A DNA stretch of 18,553 bases, taken from the NCBI GenBank assembly GCA_947165405.1, contig CAMVAG010000016.1, positions 1 to 18,553 on the forward strand, written 5' to 3'. Below, piece after piece: positions 1 to 8,333 of this stretch. Every line of letters starts with the position of its first letter. Position 1 is the stretch's first letter. Both the position numbers and the translations under genes were made by a program. The notes under the pieces are model-generated. The model had not been told where the DNA came from. It saw nothing but the letters and a program-made list of their open reading frames with translations, and searched no databases. The DNA is from an uncultured Selenomonadales bacterium. GTDB taxonomy: Bacteria; Bacillota; Negativicutes; Selenomonadales; Selenomonadaceae.

Positions 1-25
1 GAAAACTTTTGACAGGAGGGCAACG

Positions 26-817
26 ATGGAAATTTTAGTGTGCATTAAACAAGTTCCCGGCTCAAACAAAGTGGAAGTTGATCCCGTGACCGGCGTCTTG
101 AAGCGCACCGGCGCAGATGCAAAAATGAATCCCTACGACCTGTTTGCATTGGAAACGGGACTCAAACTCCGTGAAAAGTATGGCGGAAGTGTCAGCGTCT
201 TGACTATGGGACCGCCTCAAGCTGCTGCCATTCTCTACGAAGCTTTTGCCATGGGCGCGGACAAGGGCGGACTTATCACCGACAGAAAATTTGGCGGCTC
301 GGACGTTCTCGCCACAAGCTACACTCTTTCGCAAGGCATTCGCAAATTCGGAAACTTCGACATCATAATTTGCGGACTTCAAACCACTGACGGCGACACC
401 GCTCAAGTCGGCCCCGAAGTTTCGGAAATGCTCGGCATTCCTTGCGTGTGCAACGTTCGCGCCATCGACAAGGCGGAAGCAGATTGCATAATCGTCGATA
501 TGGAAATGAGCGAAGACATTGAGAAATTGAAAGTTCCTTTCCCGTGTCTTATCACCGTTCAAAAAGATATTTACGAGCCGCGACTGCCTTCCTACAAAAA
601 GCAAAAGGCAACGGCGAACAGAGAAATCAATCGCTATTCGCTGAACGACATGGAAGACAAAAACGAAAAACATTACGGGCTTGACGGCTCACCGACAAAC
701 GTTCAAAGAATCTTTCCGCCGACTTCCGATAAAGTTCAAGAAACATGGACGGGTTCCGGCGAAGATTTATCCGAACAAATTTATGCCGCGTTAAAGAAAA
801 TGAAATTCATTGCTTGA
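26..817 (+). CDS. etfB: Electron transfer flavoprotein beta subunit (EtfB/LctB type)
   Basis: Cytoplasmic beta subunit of an electron transfer flavoprotein that should pair with the EtfA encoded next. The 263-residue length is normal for the family. The family signature TDGDTAQVGP is at residues 121-130. The N-terminal half carries blocks typical of the anaerobic EtfB/FixA/CarD group: NPYDLFALE (35-43), MGPPQA (61-66) and MGADKGGLITDRKFGGSD (76-93). That group includes the bifurcating Etfs that bind NAD(H) through EtfB, so a bifurcating role is likely but not proven by sequence. The ATG follows the Shine-Dalgarno AGGAGGG at 14-20 with 5 bases between. First visible gene of the lactate operon; the next gene starts 12 bases downstream. 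Family certain, physiological partner inferred from context. Confidence 0.95.
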   Translation: MEILVCIKQVPGSNKVEVDPVTGVLKRTGADAKMNPYDLFALETGLKLREKYGGSVSVLTMGPPQAAAILYEAFAMGADKGGLITDRKFGGSDVLATSYTLSQGIRKFGNFDIIICGLQTTDGDTAQVGPEVSEMLGIPCVCNVRAIDKAEADCIIVDMEMSEDIEKLKVPFPCLITVQKDIYEPRLPSYKKQKATANREINRYSLNDMEDKNEKHYGLDGSPTNVQRIFPPTSDKVQETWTGSGEDLSEQIYAALKKMKFIA

Positions 818-829
818 CGGGAGGACATC

Positions 830-2020
830 ATGGGAAAATTAATTGTTCATCAAGAAAAGGTGCAAGACATCGCCGCGCTGATAAAAATTTGTCCCTTCGG
901 AGCAATGGAAGATAAAGCCGGCAAAATCGAAATCAATTCTGCCTGCCGCCTCTGTAAACTCTGCGTCAAACGCGGCAAAGGCGTTTTTGAATTCGTCGAG
1001 GAGTCAACAGCCGAAATTGATAAATCTGCTTGGCGAGGCATTGCGGTTTATGTTGACCACGTGAACGGAAAAATTCATCCCGTCACTTACGAGCTTATCG
1101 GCAAAGCGCGCGAACTTGCCGCCAAAATCAATCAGCCCGTGTACGCAATTTTTCTCGGCGAAGGCATCAATCAAAAGGCGCAGGAGATTCTTCATTACGG
1201 CGTTGAAAAAGTTTACGTCTGCGACAAGAAGGAACTTCGCGCCTTTAACATTGAGAACTACACCACGGCTTTTGCGGCTTTTATAAATAAAGTAAAGCCT
1301 GCAGCAATTTTGGTTGGAGCAACGCCCGTCGGTCGACAGCTTGCACCGAGAGTGGCGGCTCATTTCCACACGGGACTGACTGCCGATTGCACAATCCTCG
1401 ACATTCACGAAAACACTGACCTCGTTCAAATTCGCCCGGCGTTCGGCGGAAATATCATGGCGGAAATTCTCACGCCCAATCACCGCCCGCAAATGGCAAC
1501 CGTTCGCTACAAAATCATGGACGCGCCAAAACGCAATGACGAAATTTTTGGAAGTATCGAGCTTTTGGAATTGGACACTTCCAAGTTCACGAGCAAGGTT
1601 GAAGTTTTGAGCGTAACAAAAAAGCCGAAAGAAATCGGCATTGAAAACGCTGATGTGTTGGTCGTGGCAGGTCGCGGCTTGAAGAAAAAAGAAGACTTGA
1701 AACTCATTCGAGAGCTTGCCGAAATTTTGAACGGCGATTTTGCTTGCACACGTCCTTTGGCTGAAAGCGGCTGGTTGGAACCAAAGCGGCAAATCGGACT
1801 TTCGGGGCGCACTGTTCGCTCGAAACTCATCATAACTTGCGGCGTATCCGGTTCCGTTCAATTCGTGGCGGGCATGGAACATTCCGAAAAAATTTTCGCC
1901 ATAAACAGTGACCCTAAGGCATCGATATTCAAAGTTGCGAACTATGCCGTTGTCGGAGACCTGTACGAAATTATTCCGAAGCTGATTGAAAAAATAAAGT
2001 CGGGGAGGGGAATCGCATGA
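830..2020 (+). CDS. etfA: Electron transfer flavoprotein alpha subunit with N-terminal Fe-S module (EtfA/LctC type)
   Basis: Alpha subunit of the Etf, 396 residues, longer than a plain EtfA of about 320. The extra N-terminus holds Cys21-Pro, then Cys39, Cys42 and Cys45 (CRLCKLC). This is enough for one [4Fe-4S] cluster and looks like the second half of a bacterial ferredoxin. The alpha/beta Etf domain follows. The C-terminal FAD-binding region shows QIGLSGRTV (321-329), GVSGSVQF, then INSDPKASIF and VVGDLYEIIPKL, all classic EtfA blocks. The Shine-Dalgarno GGGAGG lies just before the ATG. The stop overlaps the start of the dehydrogenase gene (ATGA), which implies translational coupling and a shared complex. 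In A. woodii the LctC subunit likewise carries an extra ferredoxin-like domain (family knowledge); the electron route here is inferred. Confidence 0.95.
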   Translation: MGKLIVHQEKVQDIAALIKICPFGAMEDKAGKIEINSACRLCKLCVKRGKGVFEFVEESTAEIDKSAWRGIAVYVDHVNGKIHPVTYELIGKARELAAKINQPVYAIFLGEGINQKAQEILHYGVEKVYVCDKKELRAFNIENYTTAFAAFINKVKPAAILVGATPVGRQLAPRVAAHFHTGLTADCTILDIHENTDLVQIRPAFGGNIMAEILTPNHRPQMATVRYKIMDAPKRNDEIFGSIELLELDTSKFTSKVEVLSVTKKPKEIGIENADVLVVAGRGLKKKEDLKLIRELAEILNGDFACTRPLAESGWLEPKRQIGLSGRTVRSKLIITCGVSGSVQFVAGMEHSEKIFAINSDPKASIFKVANYAVVGDLYEIIPKLIEKIKSGRGIA

Positions 2021-3423
2021 GCAATTACAAAACGGTGGACGAGAAAGACTTGGCGGTTATCGCAACGTTTCTTGACCGCGAGCGCATTCTTTGGAAAGAC
2101 GAAATTAACGAGGAGTACAGCCACGACGAATTGACGGCTACGCGTTCCTATCCCGATTTGGTGGCGCGTGTCATTTCGGCGCAAGAGGTTTCAAAAATTT
2201 TGGCATACGCCAACGAAAATAAAATTCCCGTGACGCCGCGAGGTGCTGGCACAGGTCTTGTCGGAGCCTCCGTTGCCGTCGAAAAAGGAATCATGATTGA
2301 TACAACTTTAATGAATCACATCTTGGAACTTGACGAGGAAAATTTGACGCTGACCGTTGAGCCCGGCGTTTTGATAATGACACTTCGCGCTTACGTTGAA
2401 GAACGAGGATTTTTTTATCCGCCCGACCCCGGCGAAAAATCAGCGACAATCGGCGGCAACATCAGCACCAACGCAGGAGGCATGACCGCCGTAAAATATG
2501 GTGTCACGCGAGATTTTGTCCGCGCACTTGAAGTCGTTTTGGCTGACGGAACAATCCTCGAACTCGGCGGCAAGGTCGTCAAAAACAGTTCGGGCTACGA
2601 CTTGAAAAATATGATTATCGGTTCGGAAGGGACACTTGCTTTTATCACGAAGGCGATACTTCGATTGGTGCCGCTGCCGAAATGCAACATCAGCTTGCTG
2701 ATTCCATTCCCGACTTTGGCGCAGGCGATTCGAACGGTGCCGCTTATTATCAAGTCAAAAGCCGTGCCCACCGCGATTGAATTTATGGAGCGGGAAGTCA
2801 TTTTGGACGCGGAAGAATATTTGGGCAAAAAATTTCCCGACAATCAGGCGGACGCTTATCTGTTGTTGAAGTTCGACGGCAACACCAAAGAGGAAATCGC
2901 CAAGTACTATGATGACGTTGCCAAAATTTGTCTTGAGCAAGGCGCAATTGATTTGCTGATAGCCGACACCGAGGAACGCAGCAATCCCGTTTGGAAAACA
3001 CGCGGTGCATTTTTGGAGGCAATCAAGGCAAGCACGACCATGATGGATGAAGTTGATGTGGTTGTTCCTCGCAATCGTGTAAATGATTTTGTGGAGTTCG
3101 TTCATGATTTGCGCGAGGAAATCGGCATTCGGATAAAATCTTTCGGGCACGCGGGCGACGGAAATTTACATGTCTACATTTTAAGGGATGACTTGTCGGA
3201 AAATAAATGGCACGAGCTTATGAACGCGGCAATGAATCGCATGTACGAAAAAGCCCGCGAGTTGAAAGGACAAGTTTCGGGCGAACACGGCATCGGTTTG
3301 GTCAAGCAACCGTATCTGAAAGAATCTTTGCCCGCGACGAGTTTGAATATAATGCGCGGCGTGAAAAAAATTTTCGACCCGAACAACATTTTGAATCCCG
3401 GCAAAATTTATTGTGCACATTAA
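2017..3423 (+). CDS. lctD: FAD-linked 2-hydroxyacid (probably D-lactate) dehydrogenase, GlcD/LctD family
   Basis: Flavoprotein of 468 residues, the usual length for GlcD/Dld-type oxidases. The N-terminal PCMH FAD-binding domain shows PRGAGTGLVGA (74-84) and then a glycine/proline-rich stretch with PPDPGEK and GGNISTNAGG (135-155). The C-terminal FAD-oxidase domain carries GHAGDGNLH (H378, H384) and SGEHGIG (E423, H424), which form the substrate/metal site in this family. There are no cysteine-rich Fe-S motifs, so electrons must leave through the adjacent Etf. The Etf-dehydrogenase-racemase order matches the lct operon of Acetobacterium woodii, where LctD oxidises lactate with NAD while consuming reduced ferredoxin. 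Other 2-hydroxyacids such as glycolate cannot be excluded. Start ATG overlaps the etfA stop; a strong GGGGAGGGG site lies at about 2002-2010. Confidence 0.88.
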   Translation: MSNYKTVDEKDLAVIATFLDRERILWKDEINEEYSHDELTATRSYPDLVARVISAQEVSKILAYANENKIPVTPRGAGTGLVGASVAVEKGIMIDTTLMNHILELDEENLTLTVEPGVLIMTLRAYVEERGFFYPPDPGEKSATIGGNISTNAGGMTAVKYGVTRDFVRALEVVLADGTILELGGKVVKNSSGYDLKNMIIGSEGTLAFITKAILRLVPLPKCNISLLIPFPTLAQAIRTVPLIIKSKAVPTAIEFMEREVILDAEEYLGKKFPDNQADAYLLLKFDGNTKEEIAKYYDDVAKICLEQGAIDLLIADTEERSNPVWKTRGAFLEAIKASTTMMDEVDVVVPRNRVNDFVEFVHDLREEIGIRIKSFGHAGDGNLHVYILRDDLSENKWHELMNAAMNRMYEKARELKGQVSGEHGIGLVKQPYLKESLPATSLNIMRGVKKIFDPNNILNPGKIYCAH

Positions 3424-3443
3424 CTTGGAAAGCAGGAATGATT

Positions 3444-4712
3444 ATGAAAACGAAAATTCCCTACCACAAAACCCACATGCCGATTGAGATACCCGACAAA
3501 AATTTTGTCTGCACTCTTGAACCTCATTCGGAAAATTTTAAAGTGAGCGGCACCGAGCAGGAAATTGTTGAACGGGCAATGGATAATCCTATCGGCTCAA
3601 AATCGCTTGAGGAACTTGTGCAGGGCAAGCGGCGCATGGTCATTATCTCCAGCGACCACACCCGCCCCGTCCCGAGCCGTGTGACTATGCCGATTATCCT
3701 TCGGCGCATTCGAAAAGCGAATCCCGATATTAAAATCACTATCCTGATTGCAACGGGGTTTCATCGTCCGACTACAAAGCAAGAACTTATCGACCGTTAC
3801 GGTGAGGAAATCGTCGCAAAAGAAAATATCGTAGTGCATCGTTCCCGCGACGACGAAATGGCAGATTTGGGAAGATTGCCTTCGGGCGGCAAGCTCCTTT
3901 TGAATAAAGTTGCAATCGATACCGACCTTTTGATAGCGGAAGGTTTTATCGAGGCGCATTTATTCGCGGGCTTTTCCGGCGGCAGAAAATCAATTTTGCC
4001 CGGCATTGCCTCTGCGACCACCGTCATGGCGAATCATTGCAGCGAATTCATTGCCAGCCCTCATGCCCGCACGGGTATTCTTGAAAATAATCCGATTCAT
4101 AAGGATATGCTTTATGCCGCCGCGCAAGCAAAGTTAGCTTTCATACTCAACGTGGTCATAAACTCAAAAAAAGAAGTCATCGCCGCCTTTGCGGGTGACT
4201 CGGAAAAAGCTCATGTTAAAGGTTGCGAATTCGTGTTGAACATGTCGCAGGTGAAAAAAAATCCGACCGACATTGTTATCACGACCAACGGCGGCTATCC
4301 CTTAGACCAAAATATTTATCAAGCGGTAAAGGGCATGACGGCGGCGGAAGCTAATTGCAAGGCGGGCGGCGTCATCATAATGGTTGCGGGTTTGATTGAC
4401 GGGCACGGCGGCGAATCTTTCTTTAAAATGGTGACGGAAGCTCAAAGCCCTCAAAAGCTCTTGGAAGAAATTTCACATGTTCCTCGCAACGAGACAAAGC
4501 CCGACCAATGGGAGGCTCAACTCTTCTGCCGCATTTTAAGTAAATGCAAAATCATCATGGTAACGGATATGTGCGACGAAAAATTGATAACGGAAATGCA
4601 CATGGAACACGCAAAAACTTTTGACGCGGCACTCAAGCGCGCCTTTGAAATAAAAGGAAAAGATGCCACCGTCTCGCTTATTCCCGACGGCGTTTCCGTC
4701 ATTGTGCGCTAA
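3444..4712 (+). CDS. larA: Nickel-pincer lactate racemase or LarA-family homologue
   Basis: LarA interconverts L- and D-lactate using a nickel pincer nucleotide (NPN) bound covalently to a lysine. The 422-residue length fits the family. Family landmarks are present: DHTRPVPS (71-78), GFHRPT (105-110), H172, K182 in FSGGRK, and H198 in MANH. The H172/K182/H198 spacing of 10 and 16 residues equals that of the Lactiplantibacillus LarA residues H174, K184 and H200, so the cofactor lysine and nickel-ligand histidine appear intact. The ATG at 3444 is chosen because AGGA at 3434-3437 sits 6 bases upstream. The in-frame ATG at 3438 directly abuts that site, and the longer frame from 3207 would overlap the dehydrogenase gene. 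Gap to the dehydrogenase is 20 bases. LarA homologues act on several hydroxyacids, but the operon supports lactate. larB, larC and larE, needed for NPN, are not in this window. Confidence 0.9.
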   Translation: MKTKIPYHKTHMPIEIPDKNFVCTLEPHSENFKVSGTEQEIVERAMDNPIGSKSLEELVQGKRRMVIISSDHTRPVPSRVTMPIILRRIRKANPDIKITILIATGFHRPTTKQELIDRYGEEIVAKENIVVHRSRDDEMADLGRLPSGGKLLLNKVAIDTDLLIAEGFIEAHLFAGFSGGRKSILPGIASATTVMANHCSEFIASPHARTGILENNPIHKDMLYAAAQAKLAFILNVVINSKKEVIAAFAGDSEKAHVKGCEFVLNMSQVKKNPTDIVITTNGGYPLDQNIYQAVKGMTAAEANCKAGGVIIMVAGLIDGHGGESFFKMVTEAQSPQKLLEEISHVPRNETKPDQWEAQLFCRILSKCKIIMVTDMCDEKLITEMHMEHAKTFDAALKRAFEIKGKDATVSLIPDGVSVIVR

Positions 4713-4719
4713 TTTCCAA

Positions 4720-6003
4720 TCACGAATAAAATTTTTCTGCCAAGAAATTACATAAGGCGTTCATCATTTTTTCTTCCCAAATGTAATTGCTGCCGAAAGT
4801 TCCGAGACTGCGAGGGTCTGCGTCTTCTTGAAGAGCCTCGCCGTTCATCATGTAGACAAAACCGCTTCCGGTGTTCGGAATAAAAAATAATCCCGACAAC
4901 AAACCGAAAGCTTGACCGACATGCCCGACAAGATTTATCTCGTGATTTTTGCAGACGCGGTTTGAACTTTTGCCGTCGATTGAATAAATTCCCAAGCCGT
5001 AATTGAGCAGCGCGCCGCCGCAAGTGTCGCCGTTGCTGCCGTCGTAAATCCAATGCGGCTTAAAAATTTCTTTGAGCGAATCGGAGCTTAAAATTTTTTC
5101 CCCGCGATAATTGCCGCCGTTCATGAGCATTTCCAAAGCGTGAGCAAGTTCCTCGAAAGAAATTCTCAAGCCGCCCTGCGGAGAAAAAATAGTCGCGTTT
5201 GTTCCGACGCGATAATTTTTTAAGTCGCAGCTTTGGTTAAAATTTTCGTCGTAGGGATTTTGAAGAGCAAGCGTATCTTTCGCAGGTTGCATGCCGTTGA
5301 AGTCGTCGATTTGAGCAAACCAATCGCCGAACTCATTCCAAATGCCCTGCGGATTTTTTTTGCGATAAATCGTGCCGAGCATTTCAAAATCTTTGCGGTC
5401 GAGGTTGGCGGGCAGATAATCGGCGCGAGTGTCGAGTTGCCGCAAAATATTTTCGCGCTGATATAAATCGAAACGCTTGCCGGTCACAGCTTCAATTATC
5501 GTGCCCAAGAGTCCGTAATTTAAATTGCAATAGGCAAAAAATTTTTCGGGCGGCTCTTCGGCAAAATGTGCGCCGTCTTCCCAAAATTTTCCGTTTGGAA
5601 AAAAAAATTCACGGACGCTCACAGCGGGCGGCGCGCTGTAAATTTTTCCGTCACGAATGGAGGAAAGATGACTTGCCAACATGCGGACGGTAATTTTTTT
5701 TTGCGGATAATTCGGGTTGCGAAGTTTAAAGCCGAGATAATTACTTACGTCGTCGCCCAAATTTATTTTGCCCTGTTCGACGAGCTGCATGACGGCGAAA
5801 ATCGTAAACATCTTCGAAACGGAGGCGGCTCTGAATCGGGTATCGCACGTGACGGGTTTGGCAGGCTCAAGCGTTCGACAGCCCGCGAACTTTGAAAAAA
5901 TTTCTTTGCCGTCGAAGTAAACGATAACGCCGAGCCCGGGCACTTTTATTCCGCTGTCGCCAATCATATTTTCCAACTCGTAATTTAATTTTTCAATCGA
6001 CAT
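4720..6003 (-). CDS. Serine beta-lactamase-fold hydrolase (class C / PBP4*-like family)
   Basis: Beta-lactamase family serine hydrolase of 427 residues with no signal peptide or membrane segment, so probably cytoplasmic. Counting from the ATG at 6003, the catalytic SxxK is S61-V-S-K64, the YxN motif is Y158-C-N160, and H361-V-G363 (GHVGQAFGL) replaces the KTG box, as in many esterase and D-aminopeptidase members. The substrate cannot be read from sequence: D-amino-acid peptides, esters or muropeptides are possible. The frame opens upstream at an ATG at 6030. The 6003 start is preferred because AAGGGG lies 10 bases upstream, and the extended -10 at 6049-6057 would place transcription start near 6042, leaving almost no leader for 6030. 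It is divergent from the peptidase/importer operon and convergent with larA, 7 bases apart with no terminator visible. Confidence 0.82.
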   Translation of the reverse strand: MSIEKLNYELENMIGDSGIKVPGLGVIVYFDGKEIFSKFAGCRTLEPAKPVTCDTRFRAASVSKMFTIFAVMQLVEQGKINLGDDVSNYLGFKLRNPNYPQKKITVRMLASHLSSIRDGKIYSAPPAVSVREFFFPNGKFWEDGAHFAEEPPEKFFAYCNLNYGLLGTIIEAVTGKRFDLYQRENILRQLDTRADYLPANLDRKDFEMLGTIYRKKNPQGIWNEFGDWFAQIDDFNGMQPAKDTLALQNPYDENFNQSCDLKNYRVGTNATIFSPQGGLRISFEELAHALEMLMNGGNYRGEKILSSDSLKEIFKPHWIYDGSNGDTCGGALLNYGLGIYSIDGKSSNRVCKNHEINLVGHVGQAFGLLSGLFFIPNTGSGFVYMMNGEALQEDADPRSLGTFGSNYIWEEKMMNALCNFLAEKFYS

Positions 6004-6023
6004 TTTCGCCGCGCCCCTTATCC

Positions 6024-6053
6024 TTGACATTCTTTTAACTGCTTTGTTATTAT
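6024..6053 (+). promoter_or_regulatory. Predicted sigma-70-type promoter for the M15 peptidase/importer operon
   Basis: TTGACA at 6024-6029, an 18-base spacer and TATTAT at 6048-6053 form a good housekeeping promoter. Transcription would start near 6060, just ahead of the ribosome site AGGGAGG at 6068-6074. The -35 lies within or just upstream of the divergent hydrolase gene, depending on which of its starts is used. Read directly from sequence; activity untested. Confidence 0.6.
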
Positions 6054-6057
6054 ATCA
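6049..6057 (-). promoter_or_regulatory. Predicted extended -10 promoter for the serine hydrolase gene
   Basis: On the minus strand the sequence reads TGATATAAT, a perfect -10 (TATAAT, 6054-6049) with the extended TGn element. The hexamer 17 bases upstream (ATACCT) is a poor -35, which an extended -10 can offset. The predicted start near 6042 gives a leader of about 38 bases to the ATG at 6003. This box overlaps the opposing TATTAT of the + strand promoter by five bases. Confidence 0.5.
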
Positions 6058-6084
6058 GAAAATTTTCAGGGAGGTATCGATTTT

Positions 6085-6684
6085 TTGGATAAGTCGTTTT
6101 ACATTTCGGAGATTGACGGAAAAATTTTTGCGAGGATTGATGGCAAGTCTTACAAAAAAAATTGTCCGTTGCCTTTGGAAGATTTGAGGTATCTGCACGT
6201 TTTGCACAAAGATTTGAGCGACAAAACTTTGGAAGGCGAATTGATTTGCAACAAGCGAATCGCTGCGCCGTTGATTGAAATTTTCGAGAAGCTTTTCGAG
6301 GCGAGCTATCCGATTGAAAAAATTCGCTTGATTGACGAATACGACGCCGACGATGAACTTTCCATGCGCGACAATAATTCTTCGTGTTTTAATTTTCGTT
6401 ACGTTTCTTTCACGAACAGAATTTCTCTGCACGGCTACGGGTTGGCGGTCGACATCAATCCGCTTTACAATCCGTATATCAAAACCGTCGACGGCAAAAA
6501 AATTATCGCGCCCGACAACTCTGCCGACTTCGAAGACCGCGCGAAAAATTTTCCGTACAAGATAACGGAAGATGATTTGTGTTGCAAACTTTTCGCGGCG
6601 CACGGTTTCATTTGGGGCGGCAACTGTTGGGACGACGAAAAGGATTATCAGCATTTCTTTATTGAGGAAGGGATTGTAAGATGA
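6085..6684 (+). CDS. M15-family zinc D,D-/L,D-peptidase-like protein (VanX/VanY/CwlK superfamily)
   Basis: Zinc metallopeptidase-like protein of 199 residues. The zinc-site pattern is present: H116-x6-D123 in SLHGYGLAVDINP, and D187-x-x-H190 in the DYQHF block, preceded by GFIWGGNCW. The DINPLYNPY and WGG...HF context is closest to the Peptidase_M15_4 (M15C) group, which contains peptidoglycan L-Ala-D-Glu and D,D-peptidases; exact specificity is open. There is no signal peptide, so it is probably cytoplasmic like VanX/DdpX and would act on imported peptides. Start is TTG, 10 bases after AGGGAGG (6068-6074); no ATG fits near that site. The stop overlaps the start of the importer's binding-protein gene (ATGA), linking its job to peptide uptake. 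Confidence 0.82.
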   Translation: MDKSFYISEIDGKIFARIDGKSYKKNCPLPLEDLRYLHVLHKDLSDKTLEGELICNKRIAAPLIEIFEKLFEASYPIEKIRLIDEYDADDELSMRDNNSSCFNFRYVSFTNRISLHGYGLAVDINPLYNPYIKTVDGKKIIAPDNSADFEDRAKNFPYKITEDDLCCKLFAAHGFIWGGNCWDDEKDYQHFFIEEGIVR

Positions 6685-8333
6685 AAAAAATTTTTATGGC
6701 TGTCTTGCTGCTCGTGACGATGATTTTCACGGGTTGCGGCGGCGGTTCCGATTCTGCCGGCGACGGAAAATTGAGCGTCATGCTCGGCTCAAATGTCGTT
6801 TCACTCGACAGCGCGAACGCCACCGATGTTGCCTCTTTTGAAGTGATTGCCGATTGCATTGACGGCTTGATGCAACTCGACTCCGAAGGCAAAGCGATTC
6901 CCGCGCTTGCCGAAAGCTACGACGTGTCCGAAGACGGCAAGACTTATACTTTCCACTTGCGCGAGGCGAAATGGGCAAACGGCGACCCCGTGACTGCTGA
7001 CGATTTTGTTTTCGCTTGGCGGCGTCATTGCCAAAAGGCGGAGGAATATTCCTACATCATGGGCAACACGGTTGCTTGCGTGAAAAATGCCGACGCCGTC
7101 ATTAAAGGTGCCGACCCGATGACGTTGGGAGTGAGTGCGCCCGACGCGAAAACTTTTGTCGTCGAATTGGATGCGCCCGTTCCGTTTTTCCCGTCGCTTA
7201 TGACCTTCGCGACTTTCTATCCGATTAACGAAAAATTTTATAACTCACTTGAGGAAGGCAGCTACGGCACGAGCCCCGAAACTTTTTTGTCGAACGGCGC
7301 GTTTGTGCTTGAAAGCTACATTCCCGGCACCGCCAACATCAAACTCAAGAAAAATGATTCTTACTGGAACGCCGCGCAAATTTCTCTCGACAAGTGGGAA
7401 TATCAAATTGTTTCCTCTTCCGACAACGCGCTGACTTCCTTCAAGAACGGCACTCTTTCGCTCGTGGGAATCGGCGGCAACCAAGTCGAACACGTCAAGA
7501 AGGACGCCGAACTTTCCAAGAATTTGCAAACTTTCCCGTCGGGCATTCTTCAATATCTTTCCTTCAACCAAGACCCGAAAAATCATCATGCGGGCGCACT
7601 CTCAAATGTCAATCTTCGGCTTGCGATTTCAAATGCGATTGACCGCGAATCTCTCGTCGAAAATTATATCATGAGCGGCGCGAAGGCAACTTACACCGCA
7701 GTGCCCGTCGAATTCGCGCCCAATGCCGAGACCGGAAAATTTTTCTCCGAAGACCAAAAGAAATTTTCTGACGTTGTGGGTTTCAACGTCGACAAGGCGC
7801 AAAACTTTTTGAAGAAAGCTCAAAGCGAACTCGGCAAGGAAAATTTTGAACTGAATTTGATTTACTCCAACGACGGCGATTCTGCAACAAAAGTTGTGCA
7901 GGCGATTAAGTCGCAGGTCGAAGAGAATTTGCCGGGCGTGACGATTAAGCTTCAGCCCATGCCCAAAGCCGAATACTTGAGCAACCTCACCTCGAACAAT
8001 TACGACTTGGCTTTGACAGATTGGAAGCCCGATTACGACGACCCGATGACTTTCTTTACGCTGTGGACAACTTCGGGCTGTGAGATTGCCGAGCACTGGA
8101 GCAACGCCGACTACGACAAAATTATTTCCGACTGCACGACGGGTGCGCTTGCCTCCGATTACTCTGCTCGCTGGAATGCACTTTACGACGCCGAAAAAAT
8201 TCTTCTCGACAATGCAGTTATCGCGCCGCTTTGCACCGACTACAGTGCCGTTTTGATTTCGCCTTCCGTTACGGGAATTGATTTCCACGTTGCCGGCGTC
8301 GACCGCGTCTTCAAGAATGTGAAACTCAAATGA
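6681..8333 (+). CDS. oppA: Peptide ABC transporter substrate-binding lipoprotein (OppA/DppA, SBP_bac_5)
   Basis: Extracytoplasmic solute-binding protein of 550 residues for a peptide importer. The N-terminus is a lipoprotein signal: KK, a hydrophobic run, then IFTGC with the lipidated Cys19, followed by a Gly/Ser linker. The mature part matches the family 5 pattern: GLMQLDSEGKAIPALAES (about 73-90), DGKTYTFHLREAKWANGDPVTADDFVFAWRR (about 96-126), and PDYDDPMTFF near residue 454. These are typical of oligopeptide- and dipeptide-binding proteins. The ligand cannot be deduced; the adjacent M15 peptidase suggests cell-wall-derived peptides. Start overlaps the peptidase stop, and the stop overlaps the permease start (ATGA), so the genes are translationally coupled. 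Confidence 0.93.
   Translation: MKKIFMAVLLLVTMIFTGCGGGSDSAGDGKLSVMLGSNVVSLDSANATDVASFEVIADCIDGLMQLDSEGKAIPALAESYDVSEDGKTYTFHLREAKWANGDPVTADDFVFAWRRHCQKAEEYSYIMGNTVACVKNADAVIKGADPMTLGVSAPDAKTFVVELDAPVPFFPSLMTFATFYPINEKFYNSLEEGSYGTSPETFLSNGAFVLESYIPGTANIKLKKNDSYWNAAQISLDKWEYQIVSSSDNALTSFKNGTLSLVGIGGNQVEHVKKDAELSKNLQTFPSGILQYLSFNQDPKNHHAGALSNVNLRLAISNAIDRESLVENYIMSGAKATYTAVPVEFAPNAETGKFFSEDQKKFSDVVGFNVDKAQNFLKKAQSELGKENFELNLIYSNDGDSATKVVQAIKSQVEENLPGVTIKLQPMPKAEYLSNLTSNNYDLALTDWKPDYDDPMTFFTLWTTSGCEIAEHWSNADYDKIISDCTTGALASDYSARWNALYDAEKILLDNAVIAPLCTDYSAVLISPSVTGIDFHVAGVDRVFKNVKLK

Noticed and set aside
9..14. TTGACA as a -35 box for the lactate operon
   Set aside because: It overlaps the ribosome site and is only about 12 bases from the start codon, so no -10 can fit before etfB.
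62..673. 203-codon open frame antisense to etfB
   Set aside because: The overlapped etfB frame matches its family along its full length.
1004..1882. 292-codon open frame antisense to etfA
   Set aside because: Antisense shadow of a strongly conserved gene; low-complexity Phe/Arg/Asn-rich product with no family likeness.
3207..3443. Upstream extension of the larA reading frame by 79 residues
   Set aside because: It lies wholly inside the dehydrogenase gene in another frame, and a good ribosome site sits just before ATG 3444.
4713..4719. Terminator between larA and the serine hydrolase gene
   Set aside because: The gap is 7 bases and no stem with a T-run is seen in or next to it.
6055..6654. 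199-codon open frame antisense to the M15 peptidase
   Set aside because: The + strand frame has catalytic motifs, a ribosome site and coupling to oppA; the antisense product has none.
7629..8288. 219-codon open frame antisense to oppA
   Set aside because: Shadow of codon usage in oppA; no motif and no ribosome site.
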